Assembly (NCBI GenBank): GCA_046759305.1
Contig: JBHIBY010000040.1
Span: 1 to 23,685 of the forward strand
Direction of reading: 5' to 3'
From: JADFRG01 sp046759305
GTDB taxonomy: Bacteria > Chloroflexota > Anaerolineae > Anaerolineales > E44-bin32
DNA: 23,685 bases
The notes beneath the pieces are model-generated. The model was not told where the DNA came from. It did no database searches and saw only the letters and a program-made list of their open reading frames with translations. This document shows, one piece after another, positions 15,540 through 22,645 of this stretch. Within the stretch, counting starts at the first letter, position 1. Every line of letters starts with the position of its first letter. The translations under genes and the position numbers were made by a program.

Positions 15540-16808
15540 TTAGCTGTCCAACAGAGCATGAACCTGCTCCAGGGTCGTGATCCAGGCCATCTTCCGTAGA
15601 AAGTCAGCCGGATCCAGGGTCTGATCCCAGACCGCCCGCACTGCCTCCCCAATAGGATCCTCACCCGTTTCCCCCCTGGGACTGTCAGCATAGGCTCCAT
15701 AGAAAGCAAAATAGGCCTGGTTGATGCGACGGATGTTGCGGTGCCCGTGATCCCAGAACACCTGCCGTCGAGCTTCCATATATTCTTCTGCCTCTTCGAT
15801 ACGGCCCTCCGTAAGCAGCTCGTCCACCCGTATGCGCGTCTCGCGCATTTCGGCCCGGAAGTCAAAGGCCGGAGGCTCCGGGGTAGGACCGACCTCCACC
15901 GTGGGCGTAGGGGCAGGCGGAGGATCAGGCAAGAACTCTGGATAGTATTGGGCAAGCACCTCTCTGCCGATCTCTCGACCAATAATTCCGGCAACGGTCT
16001 CATTGATCGATCGCGTCTCATTCGACTGGGAGTATTGAACGCCAAGCGGCCTAAATGCAAGGTAGTGATGGGTCCACTCATGAACGATGGTCTCCGCAAG
16101 CCATTGGATCGAGGTGGTCTCCTGGATCATGGTCGGATAGGTAGACAAGCCTCCTATTCCCACCACCAGTGCCGAAACATCCAGCTCGTCTTCGACATCT
16201 AACTCCAGAGCGATCTGATCTTCCATGCTCAGGCCTGGATCAAGGTGCAGATTGGCATCTTGCTGGATGATCTCCCTCGGGGAGACGATGAGTGCTACTG
16301 GGAGCTCGGAGAACTGGAATGCGACCGGTGGGAAGGGGCTGCTGCCCACTCCGAAACCATGATCTGCCAGCACAGCCGCCACATTCTCCTGCAGTACGGT
16401 CTCAGCAAGTGGTTTTAGTTCTTCCAACTGCTTGCGTACGAGCTTCAGCTCATTCGATATGGGCTGCGCAACCAACTGGGGATCGGAGAGATTGGGATCC
16501 GATAACATACGGGTGAGATCTCCCTTCAGCCGTCCCGCTTCTCCGATGAGCTCAAGGTAATCGAGAACCACCTGGCCGCGGGCGTCATCCGTCAGAAAGC
16601 CGGGCGCGCCAAGCCCAAACTGACTCAGCTTCTTACCAAGCGCCTGGGTGGTCCAACCCAAGTAGTCGAACTCGAGGGAGCGCGTGAATTGCTGCACCTG
16701 ATCACTGCGATCGAGGATCAGCGCCGCACTGCCCGTTAGCAGGATGGATAGGATCAGCAGCACGACAATCAGGATTCCGAATGTGCGTGCTCGCACCAGA
16801 AATCTCAT
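15540..16808 (-). CDS. Membrane-anchored HExxH metalloprotease-like protein
   Basis: Starting at ATG 16808 the protein has 422 residues. An N-terminal membrane anchor (about 8-32) is preceded by a basic segment. A helical extracytoplasmic region follows, then the zinc motif HEWTH (His243, Glu244, His247). NETVAG 23 residues later offers Glu270 as the third ligand, a gluzincin-like layout. A Pro/Thr-rich linker (near 295-315) leads to a helical C-terminal domain. It is probably an outside-facing, membrane-tethered peptidase; the family is not one I can name. The frame is open up to another ATG at 16919, but that start would add a non-hydrophobic stretch before the anchor, and a TAAACT -10 sits 7 bases before 16808. 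It converges with the glycosylase gene. Confidence 0.65.
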   Translation of the reverse strand: MRFLVRARTFGILIVVLLILSILLTGSAALILDRSDQVQQFTRSLEFDYLGWTTQALGKKLSQFGLGAPGFLTDDARGQVVLDYLELIGEAGRLKGDLTRMLSDPNLSDPQLVAQPISNELKLVRKQLEELKPLAETVLQENVAAVLADHGFGVGSSPFPPVAFQFSELPVALIVSPREIIQQDANLHLDPGLSMEDQIALELDVEDELDVSALVVGIGGLSTYPTMIQETTSIQWLAETIVHEWTHHYLAFRPLGVQYSQSNETRSINETVAGIIGREIGREVLAQYYPEFLPDPPPAPTPTVEVGPTPEPPAFDFRAEMRETRIRVDELLTEGRIEEAEEYMEARRQVFWDHGHRNIRRINQAYFAFYGAYADSPRGETGEDPIGEAVRAVWDQTLDPADFLRKMAWITTLEQVHALLDS

Positions 16809-16815
16809 GCGCGCC

Positions 16816-16824
16816 AGTTTATCA
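16816..16824 (-). promoter_or_regulatory. Extended -10 of the HExxH protein gene
   Basis: On the minus strand TG-A-TAAACT ends 7 bases before the ATG at 16808. It is the same layout as at 212 and it supports the shorter start. Confidence 0.4.
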
Positions 16825-17046
16825 GTGGTTGTTAAAAGCACCATAAGCCTCCGGTAGAGCGTGTGAAGTGGGCTTCTCCCTATCTGCGCGTGCGTGCCCT
16901 GCCTATACACGAGCCGCATGCACTAGTTGACTGCCAGGCGAGGGTGTCGCCCGGGCAAGACTGTACATGCCTCGTGTTGACAGACAGGCCAGGACGCCGC
17001 TCTGGTTCTCAAAGGTAGGCAAGTGACCTGGCCCGGACGGTCGCTA

Positions 17047-17055
17047 TGCTATAAT
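17047..17055 (+). promoter_or_regulatory. Extended -10 promoter of the epimerase-glycosylase-fabI-GGDEF operon
   Basis: TG-C-TATAAT is a perfect extended -10. The start of transcription would be near 17062, inside the left arm of the adjacent hairpin, giving a leader of about 55 bases. No -35 of good match is seen. Confidence 0.6.
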
Positions 17056-17058
17056 CCC

Positions 17059-17085
17059 GCGGCGGGACCCAAGGGGTCCCGCCGC
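17059..17085 (+). repeat. Perfect 12-bp inverted repeat at the transcription start
   Basis: GCGGCGGGACCC and GGGTCCCGCCGC are exact reverse complements around an AAG loop. The element begins 3 bases after the TATAAT, so it covers the expected +1. There is no U-run, so it is not a classical terminator. It could be an operator or a 5'-terminal mRNA-stabilising hairpin. Confidence 0.7.
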
Positions 17086-17116
17086 TTAACAAGAGCAGCT
17101 TTGTGATTAAAACTAT

Positions 17117-18055
17117 ATGAATTTCCTCGTCACCGGCGCCGCCGGTTTCCTTGGTTCTGCACTCGCCAATCGACTTGCCAGGGAGGGTCACCAGGTTCGT
17201 GGCCTGGATGATCTTTCTGCGGGCGACCCAAGCCGTCTGGATCCCGATGTGCTATTTACTCGTGGGGACGTCGTAGATCGCCCCAAACTCTGGACTCTGC
17301 TTCAGGACGTAGATTGTGTCTACCACCTTGCAGCCAGGGTCTCTGTTCCCGAGTCAGTCCTTTATCCGCGCGAGTACAACGCAGTAAATGTTGGGGGTAC
17401 GGTCAGCGTCATGGAGGCTATGCGAGATGTAGGTGTGAAGCGCGTGGTCTTCGTGTCTTCGGGTGCGGTTTACGGCGATCAGGGAAGCCAGCCGCTTGCA
17501 GAAGACTCTCAGCCGCAACCTCGGTCGCCTTACGCGGTCTCAAAACTATCGGCCGAGTACTACGTGCAAACCATCGGAGCGCTTTGGGGAATCGAGACGG
17601 TAGCCTTACGTGTGTTTAACGTCTATGGGCCTGGCCAGCCGCTTCCGGCTTCACACCCTCCTGTCATTGCCAACTTCCTAAGACGTACGGTGAGAGGTGG
17701 AACGCTAGTCATCCATGGGAAGGGTCAACAGACGCGAGATTTCGTATACCTCACCGATGCGGCCGAAGCTATGGTCTCAGCCGCCACAGCACCCACGATC
17801 GACAGATCCGTCATCAATATCGGCAGCGGCGTGGAAACCTCGGTCCGCAAGCTGGCGCAGGAAGTGCTAGAGGCAGTCGGCAGCACCGCCGAATGGATCT
17901 TCAAGGAAGACCAGGATCCGGGTTCCTCGCGCATGTGTGCCGACATTAGCCGGGCGCGCAAGAAGCTAGGATATCGTCCGGTTGTGAACTTGCGGGAGGG
18001 CCTCGAGCGAACGGTTGCTCAGGATCCTCGATTCCAGCCTGCGCCGGTTGAATAG
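17117..18055 (+). CDS. NAD-dependent epimerase/dehydratase (extended SDR, UDP-glucose 4-epimerase-like)
   Basis: The 312-residue protein is an extended short-chain dehydrogenase of the GalE type. TGAAGFLGSALA near the N-terminus is the GxxGxxG nucleotide site. HLAARVSVPES, FVSSGAVYGD (Ser114/Ser115) and the catalytic YAVSK (Tyr139, Lys143) follow. LRVFNVYGPGQ and RDFVYLTDAAEAM belong to the substrate-binding half. These enzymes epimerise or dehydrate NDP-sugars in the cytoplasm with bound NAD+. The exact sugar is not evident. The ATG has no obvious ribosome site; the leader between the hairpin and the ATG is AU-rich. It is the first gene of a tightly overlapping set of four; the 3-methyladenine glycosylase start lies within its last three codons. 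Confidence 0.85.
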   Translation: MNFLVTGAAGFLGSALANRLAREGHQVRGLDDLSAGDPSRLDPDVLFTRGDVVDRPKLWTLLQDVDCVYHLAARVSVPESVLYPREYNAVNVGGTVSVMEAMRDVGVKRVVFVSSGAVYGDQGSQPLAEDSQPQPRSPYAVSKLSAEYYVQTIGALWGIETVALRVFNVYGPGQPLPASHPPVIANFLRRTVRGGTLVIHGKGQQTRDFVYLTDAAEAMVSAATAPTIDRSVINIGSGVETSVRKLAQEVLEAVGSTAEWIFKEDQDPGSSRMCADISRARKKLGYRPVVNLREGLERTVAQDPRFQPAPVE

Positions 18056-18731
18056 ACCCCCTCGAATTGGCAGGAGCGATTTCGATCGCCCCACTCTAGA
18101 AGTTTGCAGAGCACTATTGGGCCAGCGCCTGGTGAAGCTGGATTCGGATGGCAGGCGTATCTCGGGTTTGATCGTCGAGGCAGAGGCGTACATTGGCCAA
18201 GAGGATAAAGGCTGCCACGCGAGCGCAGGGCAGACGCCTCGCAACAAAGTCATGTGGGGACCGCCAGGCCACGCATATGTCTACTTCACATACGGGATGC
18301 ATTGGATGCTCAATTGCGTGGCCGAGGAAGCCGGCCGACCTGCAGCGGTATTGTTGCGAGCCATACTACCTATTGAAGGTGTCGATCAGATGCGGAAACG
18401 CCGTAAGGCATGGCGAAAGTCTCGTGGGATCCGCGGGTCAGCACCCTGGGAGAATACAAAGGTGAGCACCGCTGGCGAGTTCGCACAATTCACCGATGGG
18501 CCGGCCAAGATATGTCAGGCCTTGGGCATAGATGGCGACTGGAGTGGGATGGATCTGTGTACACCTGAATCGAAGCTCTTTATTGAGTCGAGACCTGCGA
18601 TTCAGGGTGTGACTACCGGCCCCCGTGTGGGGTTAAATTCGGTGCCAGAGCCGTGGAAAAGCATCCCCTGGAGATTTCAAGTAGACCGGAGCCGATTCTC
18701 CACGCTCCTGGTTGAGGAGGAAATGGAATGA
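18048..18731 (+). CDS. mpg: AAG/MPG-type 3-methyladenine DNA glycosylase
   Basis: The 227-residue protein matches the alkyladenine glycosylase family (PF02245) end to end: SDFDRPTLEVCRALLGQRLV, the active-site VEAEAYIGQEDKGCHA, QTPRNKVMWGPPGHAYVYFT and YGMHWMLNCV. By comparison with human AAG, Glu46 is the catalytic base (Glu125), Tyr48 the intercalating residue (Tyr127) and His57 matches His136. The enzyme removes 3-methyladenine and related damaged purines. An in-frame TTG at 18015 exists, but TTG 18048 gives the usual N-terminus and overlaps the epimerase stop by 8 bases. Its TGA overlaps the fabI ATG, so translation of the set is probably coupled. Confidence 0.9.
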   Translation: MNRPPRIGRSDFDRPTLEVCRALLGQRLVKLDSDGRRISGLIVEAEAYIGQEDKGCHASAGQTPRNKVMWGPPGHAYVYFTYGMHWMLNCVAEEAGRPAAVLLRAILPIEGVDQMRKRRKAWRKSRGIRGSAPWENTKVSTAGEFAQFTDGPAKICQALGIDGDWSGMDLCTPESKLFIESRPAIQGVTTGPRVGLNSVPEPWKSIPWRFQVDRSRFSTLLVEEEME

Positions 18732-19522
18732 AACTGCTAGAAGGCAAACGCGCTCTTATTTTTGGTGTGGCAAACGATCATTCAATAGCATGGGGAATGG
18801 CCAAGGCTATGCATGATCAGGGAGCAGAGTTGGCATTCTCGTATGCTGCCGAAGCGCTTGAGCGTCGGGTTCGTCCGTTGGCCGATTCGGTAGGTTCCAA
18901 CTTTGTAGAGAAGTGCAATGTCACCGAAGATGATGAGATCGAAGCAGTATTTAGGAAAGCCGCCGATGAGCTTGGAACCATCGACATCCTGGTGCATGCC
19001 GTGGCGTTCGCCGGACGCGAAGAGCTGGAGGGTGCTTTCCACAAGACCACCAGAGAAGGTTTTCGTGTAGCGATGGACGTCAGCGTCTACTCGTTTCTTG
19101 CGCTGGCACGCGCCAGCCTGCCGCTCATGCCGGATGGCGGTTCTATGATGACGTTAAGTTTCTATGCTTCGGAGAAGGTCTTTCCCAACTACAACGTCAT
19201 GGCCGTAGCCAAATCGGCGTTGGAATCCACCATGCGCTATCTGGCAGCGGATTTTGGTCCACGTGGAATTCGTGTGAATGCCATTTCTCCTGGGCCTGTA
19301 AGGACCCTTTCAGCGGCCGGTGTGAGCGGATTCAAGCGCATGTACAGGGAATTTCCGGATATTGCACCACTGCGCAGGCACACTACGCCAGAAGATATCG
19401 GTCACTCGGCCGTATGGTTGGCGTCCGATTGGGCGCGAAATGTAACCGGGGACGTCCTGTTTGTGGACTCTGGGTACAATATTCTCGGAGCATTTAGCCC
19501 GGATGAACCAAGCGACGCCTGA
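18728..19522 (+). CDS. fabI: Enoyl-[acyl-carrier-protein] reductase (NADH), FabI
   Basis: The 264-residue protein has the FabI hallmarks. GVANDHSIAWG (13-23) is the atypical SDR nucleotide-binding loop. The catalytic set is Tyr146, Tyr155 and Lys162 in the Y-x6-K arrangement. AISPGPVRTLSAAGVSGF is the flexible substrate-binding loop region, and the NVTGDVLFVDSGY ending is the FabI C-terminus. FabI reduces the trans-2-enoyl-ACP double bond in the last step of each fatty-acid elongation cycle and is the target of triclosan. GAGGAGG about 9 bases upstream and an ATGA overlap with the glycosylase stop fix the start. Finding fabI between a DNA-repair glycosylase and a GGDEF protein, away from other fab genes, is unusual. 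Confidence 0.95.
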   Translation: MKLLEGKRALIFGVANDHSIAWGMAKAMHDQGAELAFSYAAEALERRVRPLADSVGSNFVEKCNVTEDDEIEAVFRKAADELGTIDILVHAVAFAGREELEGAFHKTTREGFRVAMDVSVYSFLALARASLPLMPDGGSMMTLSFYASEKVFPNYNVMAVAKSALESTMRYLAADFGPRGIRVNAISPGPVRTLSAAGVSGFKRMYREFPDIAPLRRHTTPEDIGHSAVWLASDWARNVTGDVLFVDSGYNILGAFSPDEPSDA

Positions 19523-20675
19523 CCGATTTTCGCTGCTGAGAGACCAGTTTCAGGCCAGTCTTTTCCCCAGAATTGACCCTGAATTACGGGTTTCACGTAC
19601 AAATTTAGCTCGTTCCATCGTTTCCACCCAGTTTGCCTTGTTGGGTCTGTGGGCGGTAGGGCTGCTGCTCTTTAGCTCGCTGAATCCAGCAGGTCGGATC
19701 GCGATTGATCTGGCCGGAATCACGTTTCTGGCGGGCGCCGGAGCGCTCGCGCTCTGGCTCTTGCGAAAAGGCTCCCTCAACATGGCCGGCTACGTGATCT
19801 CAATATCCTGGTTCATGTTTGTAGCTGTGAGCGCGTTCCTGGTACCAGAATATTTGATCTTCATCAGCGCCGCGTTCTTCCTTCCCATATTGGTGTCGGG
19901 AGCAGTCATTGGCGGGTGGGCTCCCTTCATATTTGCCTTCGGCAGCATTGTCGCCAACACAGTGGCGGTGGTAAACGCCAATGTCACAGGTGCGACGACC
20001 GCCTTTATAACTGAGTCATCGTTACTCATCTACATTTTGGTGTTTGCAGTGATCGCTGTTTCGGCAGCTTTGATTTCGAACTCGCTTTCTGAGCAAATAC
20101 AGAAATCGCTCTCCAGCCTGCACCAGCAAGCGGATCAGATGGCCAAGCTCGCTCACACCGATCCGCTGACCGAGCTATCCAACCGACGGCACCTATTCGA
20201 GCAGCTGGAGAGCGAGTTTGCGCGTGCCCAGCGTTATCGGCGCCCATTCTGCCTGCTATACATCGACATGGACGGCTTCAAGGCCATCAACGATCAATTC
20301 GGTCACATATTCGGGGATGAGATCCTGCGTGGATCGGCACGCGCGATGCAGGCTGTTCTGCGCGCGACAGACTTGTTGGCCAGAATCGGCGGCGATGAGT
20401 TTGCGGTTCTGCTCCCTGAGACAGATCTTATGGGGGCCGAACATGTGGCAGAGAAGCTTAGAAAAGCGCTTGCGGCGTATGGCGGCCAGCTCAGTCCATC
20501 GCTGCCTTCACTAACGCTCTCCGTCGGCGTGGGACAGATCAGCGAAGAAGACGATGCCATTGAAGACATCCTCGCCCGCGCAGATAAGGCACAATATCTG
20601 GCAAAGTCCGCTGGCAAATCCCTCACGCGAACACAGGAAGACCTGGAACCCGCTAGCCAGGTCGAACAAGCCTAA
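19503..20675 (+). CDS. Membrane GGDEF protein (probable diguanylate cyclase)
   Basis: Starting at ATG 19503 the protein has 390 residues. Residues about 35-195 contain about six hydrophobic helices and form a membrane sensor that I cannot assign to a named MASE family. A short helical linker (about 200-217) leads into the GGDEF domain, which opens with HTDPLTELSNRR. The active site GGDEF is intact (296-300). RATD (287-290) five residues earlier is the inhibitory I-site, so the protein should make c-di-GMP from two GTP and be feedback-inhibited. The frame is open to a further GTG at 19461, but ATG 19503 already overlaps fabI by 20 bases. It is the last gene of the overlapping four-gene set. 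Confidence 0.88.
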   Translation: MNQATPDRFSLLRDQFQASLFPRIDPELRVSRTNLARSIVSTQFALLGLWAVGLLLFSSLNPAGRIAIDLAGITFLAGAGALALWLLRKGSLNMAGYVISISWFMFVAVSAFLVPEYLIFISAAFFLPILVSGAVIGGWAPFIFAFGSIVANTVAVVNANVTGATTAFITESSLLIYILVFAVIAVSAALISNSLSEQIQKSLSSLHQQADQMAKLAHTDPLTELSNRRHLFEQLESEFARAQRYRRPFCLLYIDMDGFKAINDQFGHIFGDEILRGSARAMQAVLRATDLLARIGGDEFAVLLPETDLMGAEHVAEKLRKALAAYGGQLSPSLPSLTLSVGVGQISEEDDAIEDILARADKAQYLAKSAGKSLTRTQEDLEPASQVEQA

Positions 20676-20725
20676 CCCCCCGGGAAAGCACCTGACAGCT
20701 CGTTCGCACTCGGCGCGGCCATCAT

Positions 20726-20731
20726 AGGAGG
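20726..20731 (+). promoter_or_regulatory. Strong Shine-Dalgarno site of the YjbQ-family gene
   Basis: AGGAGG lies 4 bases before the ATG at 20736. It is the best ribosome binding site in the window and contrasts with the leaderless starts elsewhere. Confidence 0.7.
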
Positions 20732-20735
20732 AGAT

Positions 20736-21155
20736 ATGGTCAGTACAGCTTCTATTGAATTACAAACGCGTGGTCACGCGGATCCACACGACGTGACCTC
20801 TCAGGTGCAGCACCATGTGCAGTCCTCTGGAGTTCGCTCGGGGACGGTCACAGTGTTCACATCTTCTTCTACAAGCGCAATCACCACGATCGAGTTTGAG
20901 TCGGGCGCACTTGACGATCTACGCAGAGCGCTTGACGAAATTGCCCCGCAGGATCGCGAGTACAAACACAATCTTCGATGGCATGACGGGAATGGGCACT
21001 CCCATCTTCGGGCAGCGCTCATCGGCCCCTCCCTGACGATACCCGTACTTGATGGACAGCTGATGCTGGGTACCTGGCAGCAAATTCTCTTCATTGATTT
21101 CGACGTTCGTGCGCGGAGCCGACGGCTGGTAGTGCAGATCGTTGGCGAGGCTTGA
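20736..21155 (+). CDS. YjbQ/UPF0047-family protein
   Basis: The 139-residue protein has the family signature in full: GTVTVFTSSSTSAITTIE, HDGNGHSHLRAALIGPSLTIPV (His83, His88 and His90 are conserved positions) and GTWQQILFIDFDVRARSRR. The fold is a small trimeric beta-barrel with a metal/phosphate-like site. Members have been annotated as secondary thiamine-phosphate synthase because they can complement thiE loss, but the natural role is unsettled. It is cytoplasmic. It follows the GGDEF gene by 60 bases and has its own strong ribosome site; no clear promoter or terminator is seen in the gap. The deacetylase gene downstream has its own promoter, overlapping the stop of this gene. Confidence 0.9.
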   Translation: MVSTASIELQTRGHADPHDVTSQVQHHVQSSGVRSGTVTVFTSSSTSAITTIEFESGALDDLRRALDEIAPQDREYKHNLRWHDGNGHSHLRAALIGPSLTIPVLDGQLMLGTWQQILFIDFDVRARSRRLVVQIVGEA

Positions 21156-21157
21156 TA

Positions 21158-21166
21158 TGGTATATT
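21158..21166 (+). promoter_or_regulatory. Extended -10 promoter of the PIG-L deacetylase gene
   Basis: TG-G-TATATT immediately follows the YjbQ-family stop. Transcription would begin near 21173, downstream of the GTG at 21168, so that GTG cannot be the start. The TTG at 21195 with its GAGGG site is the likely one. Confidence 0.45.
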
Positions 21167-21194
21167 CGTGCGGCTTTTTTTTCGAGGGTTGGAT

Positions 21195-22061
21195 TTGACA
21201 ACTAAGACAATGTTGGTCGTGCTGGCTCACCCGGATGATGAGACTTTCGGTCTCGGCGGGACATTGGCGCTCTACGCAAGTCAGGGCGTCAAGATCCACT
21301 TGGTATGTGCCACACACGGAGAAGTAGGTATGGTCGCACCCGAGTTCATGGAGGGTTATTCAAGCATTGCTGATTTGCGGGTGGATGAGTTGCGATGCGC
21401 TGCGGAGACGCTCGGGCTTGAGAAAGTGCATTACCTCGATTATCGCGATTCTGGCATGGCCGGCACGGAGGACAATAAACATCCACGTGCCCTGGCCCAG
21501 GCAGAGGAGGATCAGGTTGTGGGCCTGATAGTTGAATTAATCCGGCAATTAAAACCGCAGGTCGTGATCACCTTCGATCCGGAGGGTGGATATGGGCATC
21601 CGGACCATAAGGCGATCCATCATGCCACCGTAAGCGCATATGATGCGGCATCTGATCCAGAGCTCTTCCCCGGAGCCGGTCCCGCCCACCTGGCCCAGAA
21701 GTTGTATTTCTCCACCTTCTCTTTCCAATTTGTCGGGCTCATGCTAGCCCTCATGCGTCTTTTCGGCCGAAATCCCCGTAAGTGGGGCCGCAATCAGGAT
21801 ATTGACCTCACAGAAGTGTTTGAGACCCGATATCCGGTTAATGCCAAAGTCAACTATCGCAAGGTAGCAGAGATAAAACGGAGGGCGATAGCCTGTCACG
21901 CTAGCCAACTCGATATGGGACCTTCCACCCAAGGGGTAGTGGGAGCTTTGCTGCGCTTGAATCGCCGGGGATCGGTTGAGACTTTCATGCGAGCCATCCC
22001 TCCAGTGACCGACGGCCGTGTTGAACGAGATCTCTTCGAAGGCGTTCACCTCGAGACCTAA
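21195..22061 (+). CDS. PIG-L/LmbE-family N-acetylglucosaminyl deacetylase
   Basis: The 288-residue protein belongs to the zinc-dependent PIG-L deacetylase family. AHPDDETFGLGG (His12, Asp14, Asp15) provides metal ligands and the catalytic Asp, and GYGHPDHKAIHHA supplies the further His. The fold is Rossmann-like. Family members remove acetyl from GlcNAc-containing compounds such as GlcNAc-inositol, mycothiol or bacillithiol precursors, and others trim different amides; the substrate here is unknown. The start is TTG 21195 with GAGGG about 6 bases upstream. ATG 21210 is a possible alternative that leaves the domain intact. An earlier in-frame GTG at 21168 lies upstream of the expected transcript start. 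A 57-base gap with a hairpin precedes the next gene. Confidence 0.88.
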   Translation: MTTKTMLVVLAHPDDETFGLGGTLALYASQGVKIHLVCATHGEVGMVAPEFMEGYSSIADLRVDELRCAAETLGLEKVHYLDYRDSGMAGTEDNKHPRALAQAEEDQVVGLIVELIRQLKPQVVITFDPEGGYGHPDHKAIHHATVSAYDAASDPELFPGAGPAHLAQKLYFSTFSFQFVGLMLALMRLFGRNPRKWGRNQDIDLTEVFETRYPVNAKVNYRKVAEIKRRAIACHASQLDMGPSTQGVVGALLRLNRRGSVETFMRAIPPVTDGRVERDLFEGVHLET

Positions 22062-22069
22062 TCAACCCG

Positions 22070-22100
22070 TTGGATTGATCGTTATCAAACTTCCATCCAA
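22070..22100 (+). repeat. Nested inverted repeat between the deacetylase and UPF0316 genes
   Basis: TTGGA/TCCAA form the outer arms and TTGAT/ATCAA the inner arms, around a CGTT loop, with a 7-base bulge on the right side. It ends just before the ribosome site (AAAGGA, 22105-22110) of the next gene and has no U-run. It may be a regulatory hairpin or chance. Confidence 0.3.
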
Positions 22101-22118
22101 TGAAAAAGGATCATCCCC

Positions 22119-22640
22119 ATGCTTGAATTCATACCAGTTGGCCTGCTCCCCTTCCTGATCTTTATCATCCGCATTACCGACATGTCTCTGGACACGCTGC
22201 GTGTGCTGTTCATCGTCCGCGGAAGGCGCGCGCAGGCTTGGGCAGTGGGATTCATGCAGTCGGCACTGTGGGTGATTGCAGTAGCAAGCGTCTTGGGACA
22301 TCTTGACAACTTGCTAAATGTAATTGCATATGCAGCCGGGTTTGCCACCGGGAATGTGGTCGGAATGCGAATTGAAGAACGGCTAGCAATCGGACACAGC
22401 CATTTAAGAATAATTAGTTCACAGCGAGGAGATGCGATCGCAGTCGCGGTTCGTGACGCCGGCTATGCGGTCACCGAGCTTTCCGGTCGAGGAAAAGATG
22501 GAGCCGTCTCCATTCTGACAACCAGCGTGCGCCGGCGAGATATCGAACCAGTGCGCGGCGAGGTCCTTCGGGCAGATCCTGATGCCTTCGTGACACTCTC
22601 GGATGTACGACCCCTTCACCGCGGCTTCTGGCGCGCCTGA
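22119..22640 (+). CDS. UPF0316-family membrane protein (DUF5698 + DUF2179), copy A
   Basis: The 173-residue protein has three membrane helices (about 5-30, 40-60 and 65-85), including the family blocks RITDMSLDTLRVLFIVRGRR and IAYAAGFATGNVVGMRIEERL. A C-terminal soluble DUF2179-like domain follows (about 92-173), with the ferredoxin/PII-like alternation of strands and helices also found at the end of YitT proteins. The function of the family is unknown; the soluble domain could bind a small ligand. AAAGGA 8 bases upstream supports the ATG. It is followed 5 bases later by a paralogue, copy B, and the two are surely co-transcribed. Confidence 0.85.
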   Translation: MLEFIPVGLLPFLIFIIRITDMSLDTLRVLFIVRGRRAQAWAVGFMQSALWVIAVASVLGHLDNLLNVIAYAAGFATGNVVGMRIEERLAIGHSHLRIISSQRGDAIAVAVRDAGYAVTELSGRGKDGAVSILTTSVRRRDIEPVRGEVLRADPDAFVTLSDVRPLHRGFWRA

Positions 22641-22645
22641 GCTCG

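Larger units (their letters stand above)
16809..17116. other. Divergent intergenic region
   Basis: This roughly 300-base stretch separates two divergent genes. It holds an extended -10 on the minus strand (16816-16824), an extended -10 on the plus strand (17047-17055) and a perfect 12-bp hairpin (17059-17085). The remainder shows no convincing small gene, RNA gene or repeat. Confidence 0.6.

Noticed and set aside
15452..16099. 215-codon minus-strand ORF
   Set aside because: It lies in another frame of the HExxH protein gene and runs into the convergent glycosylase gene; no recognisable domain.
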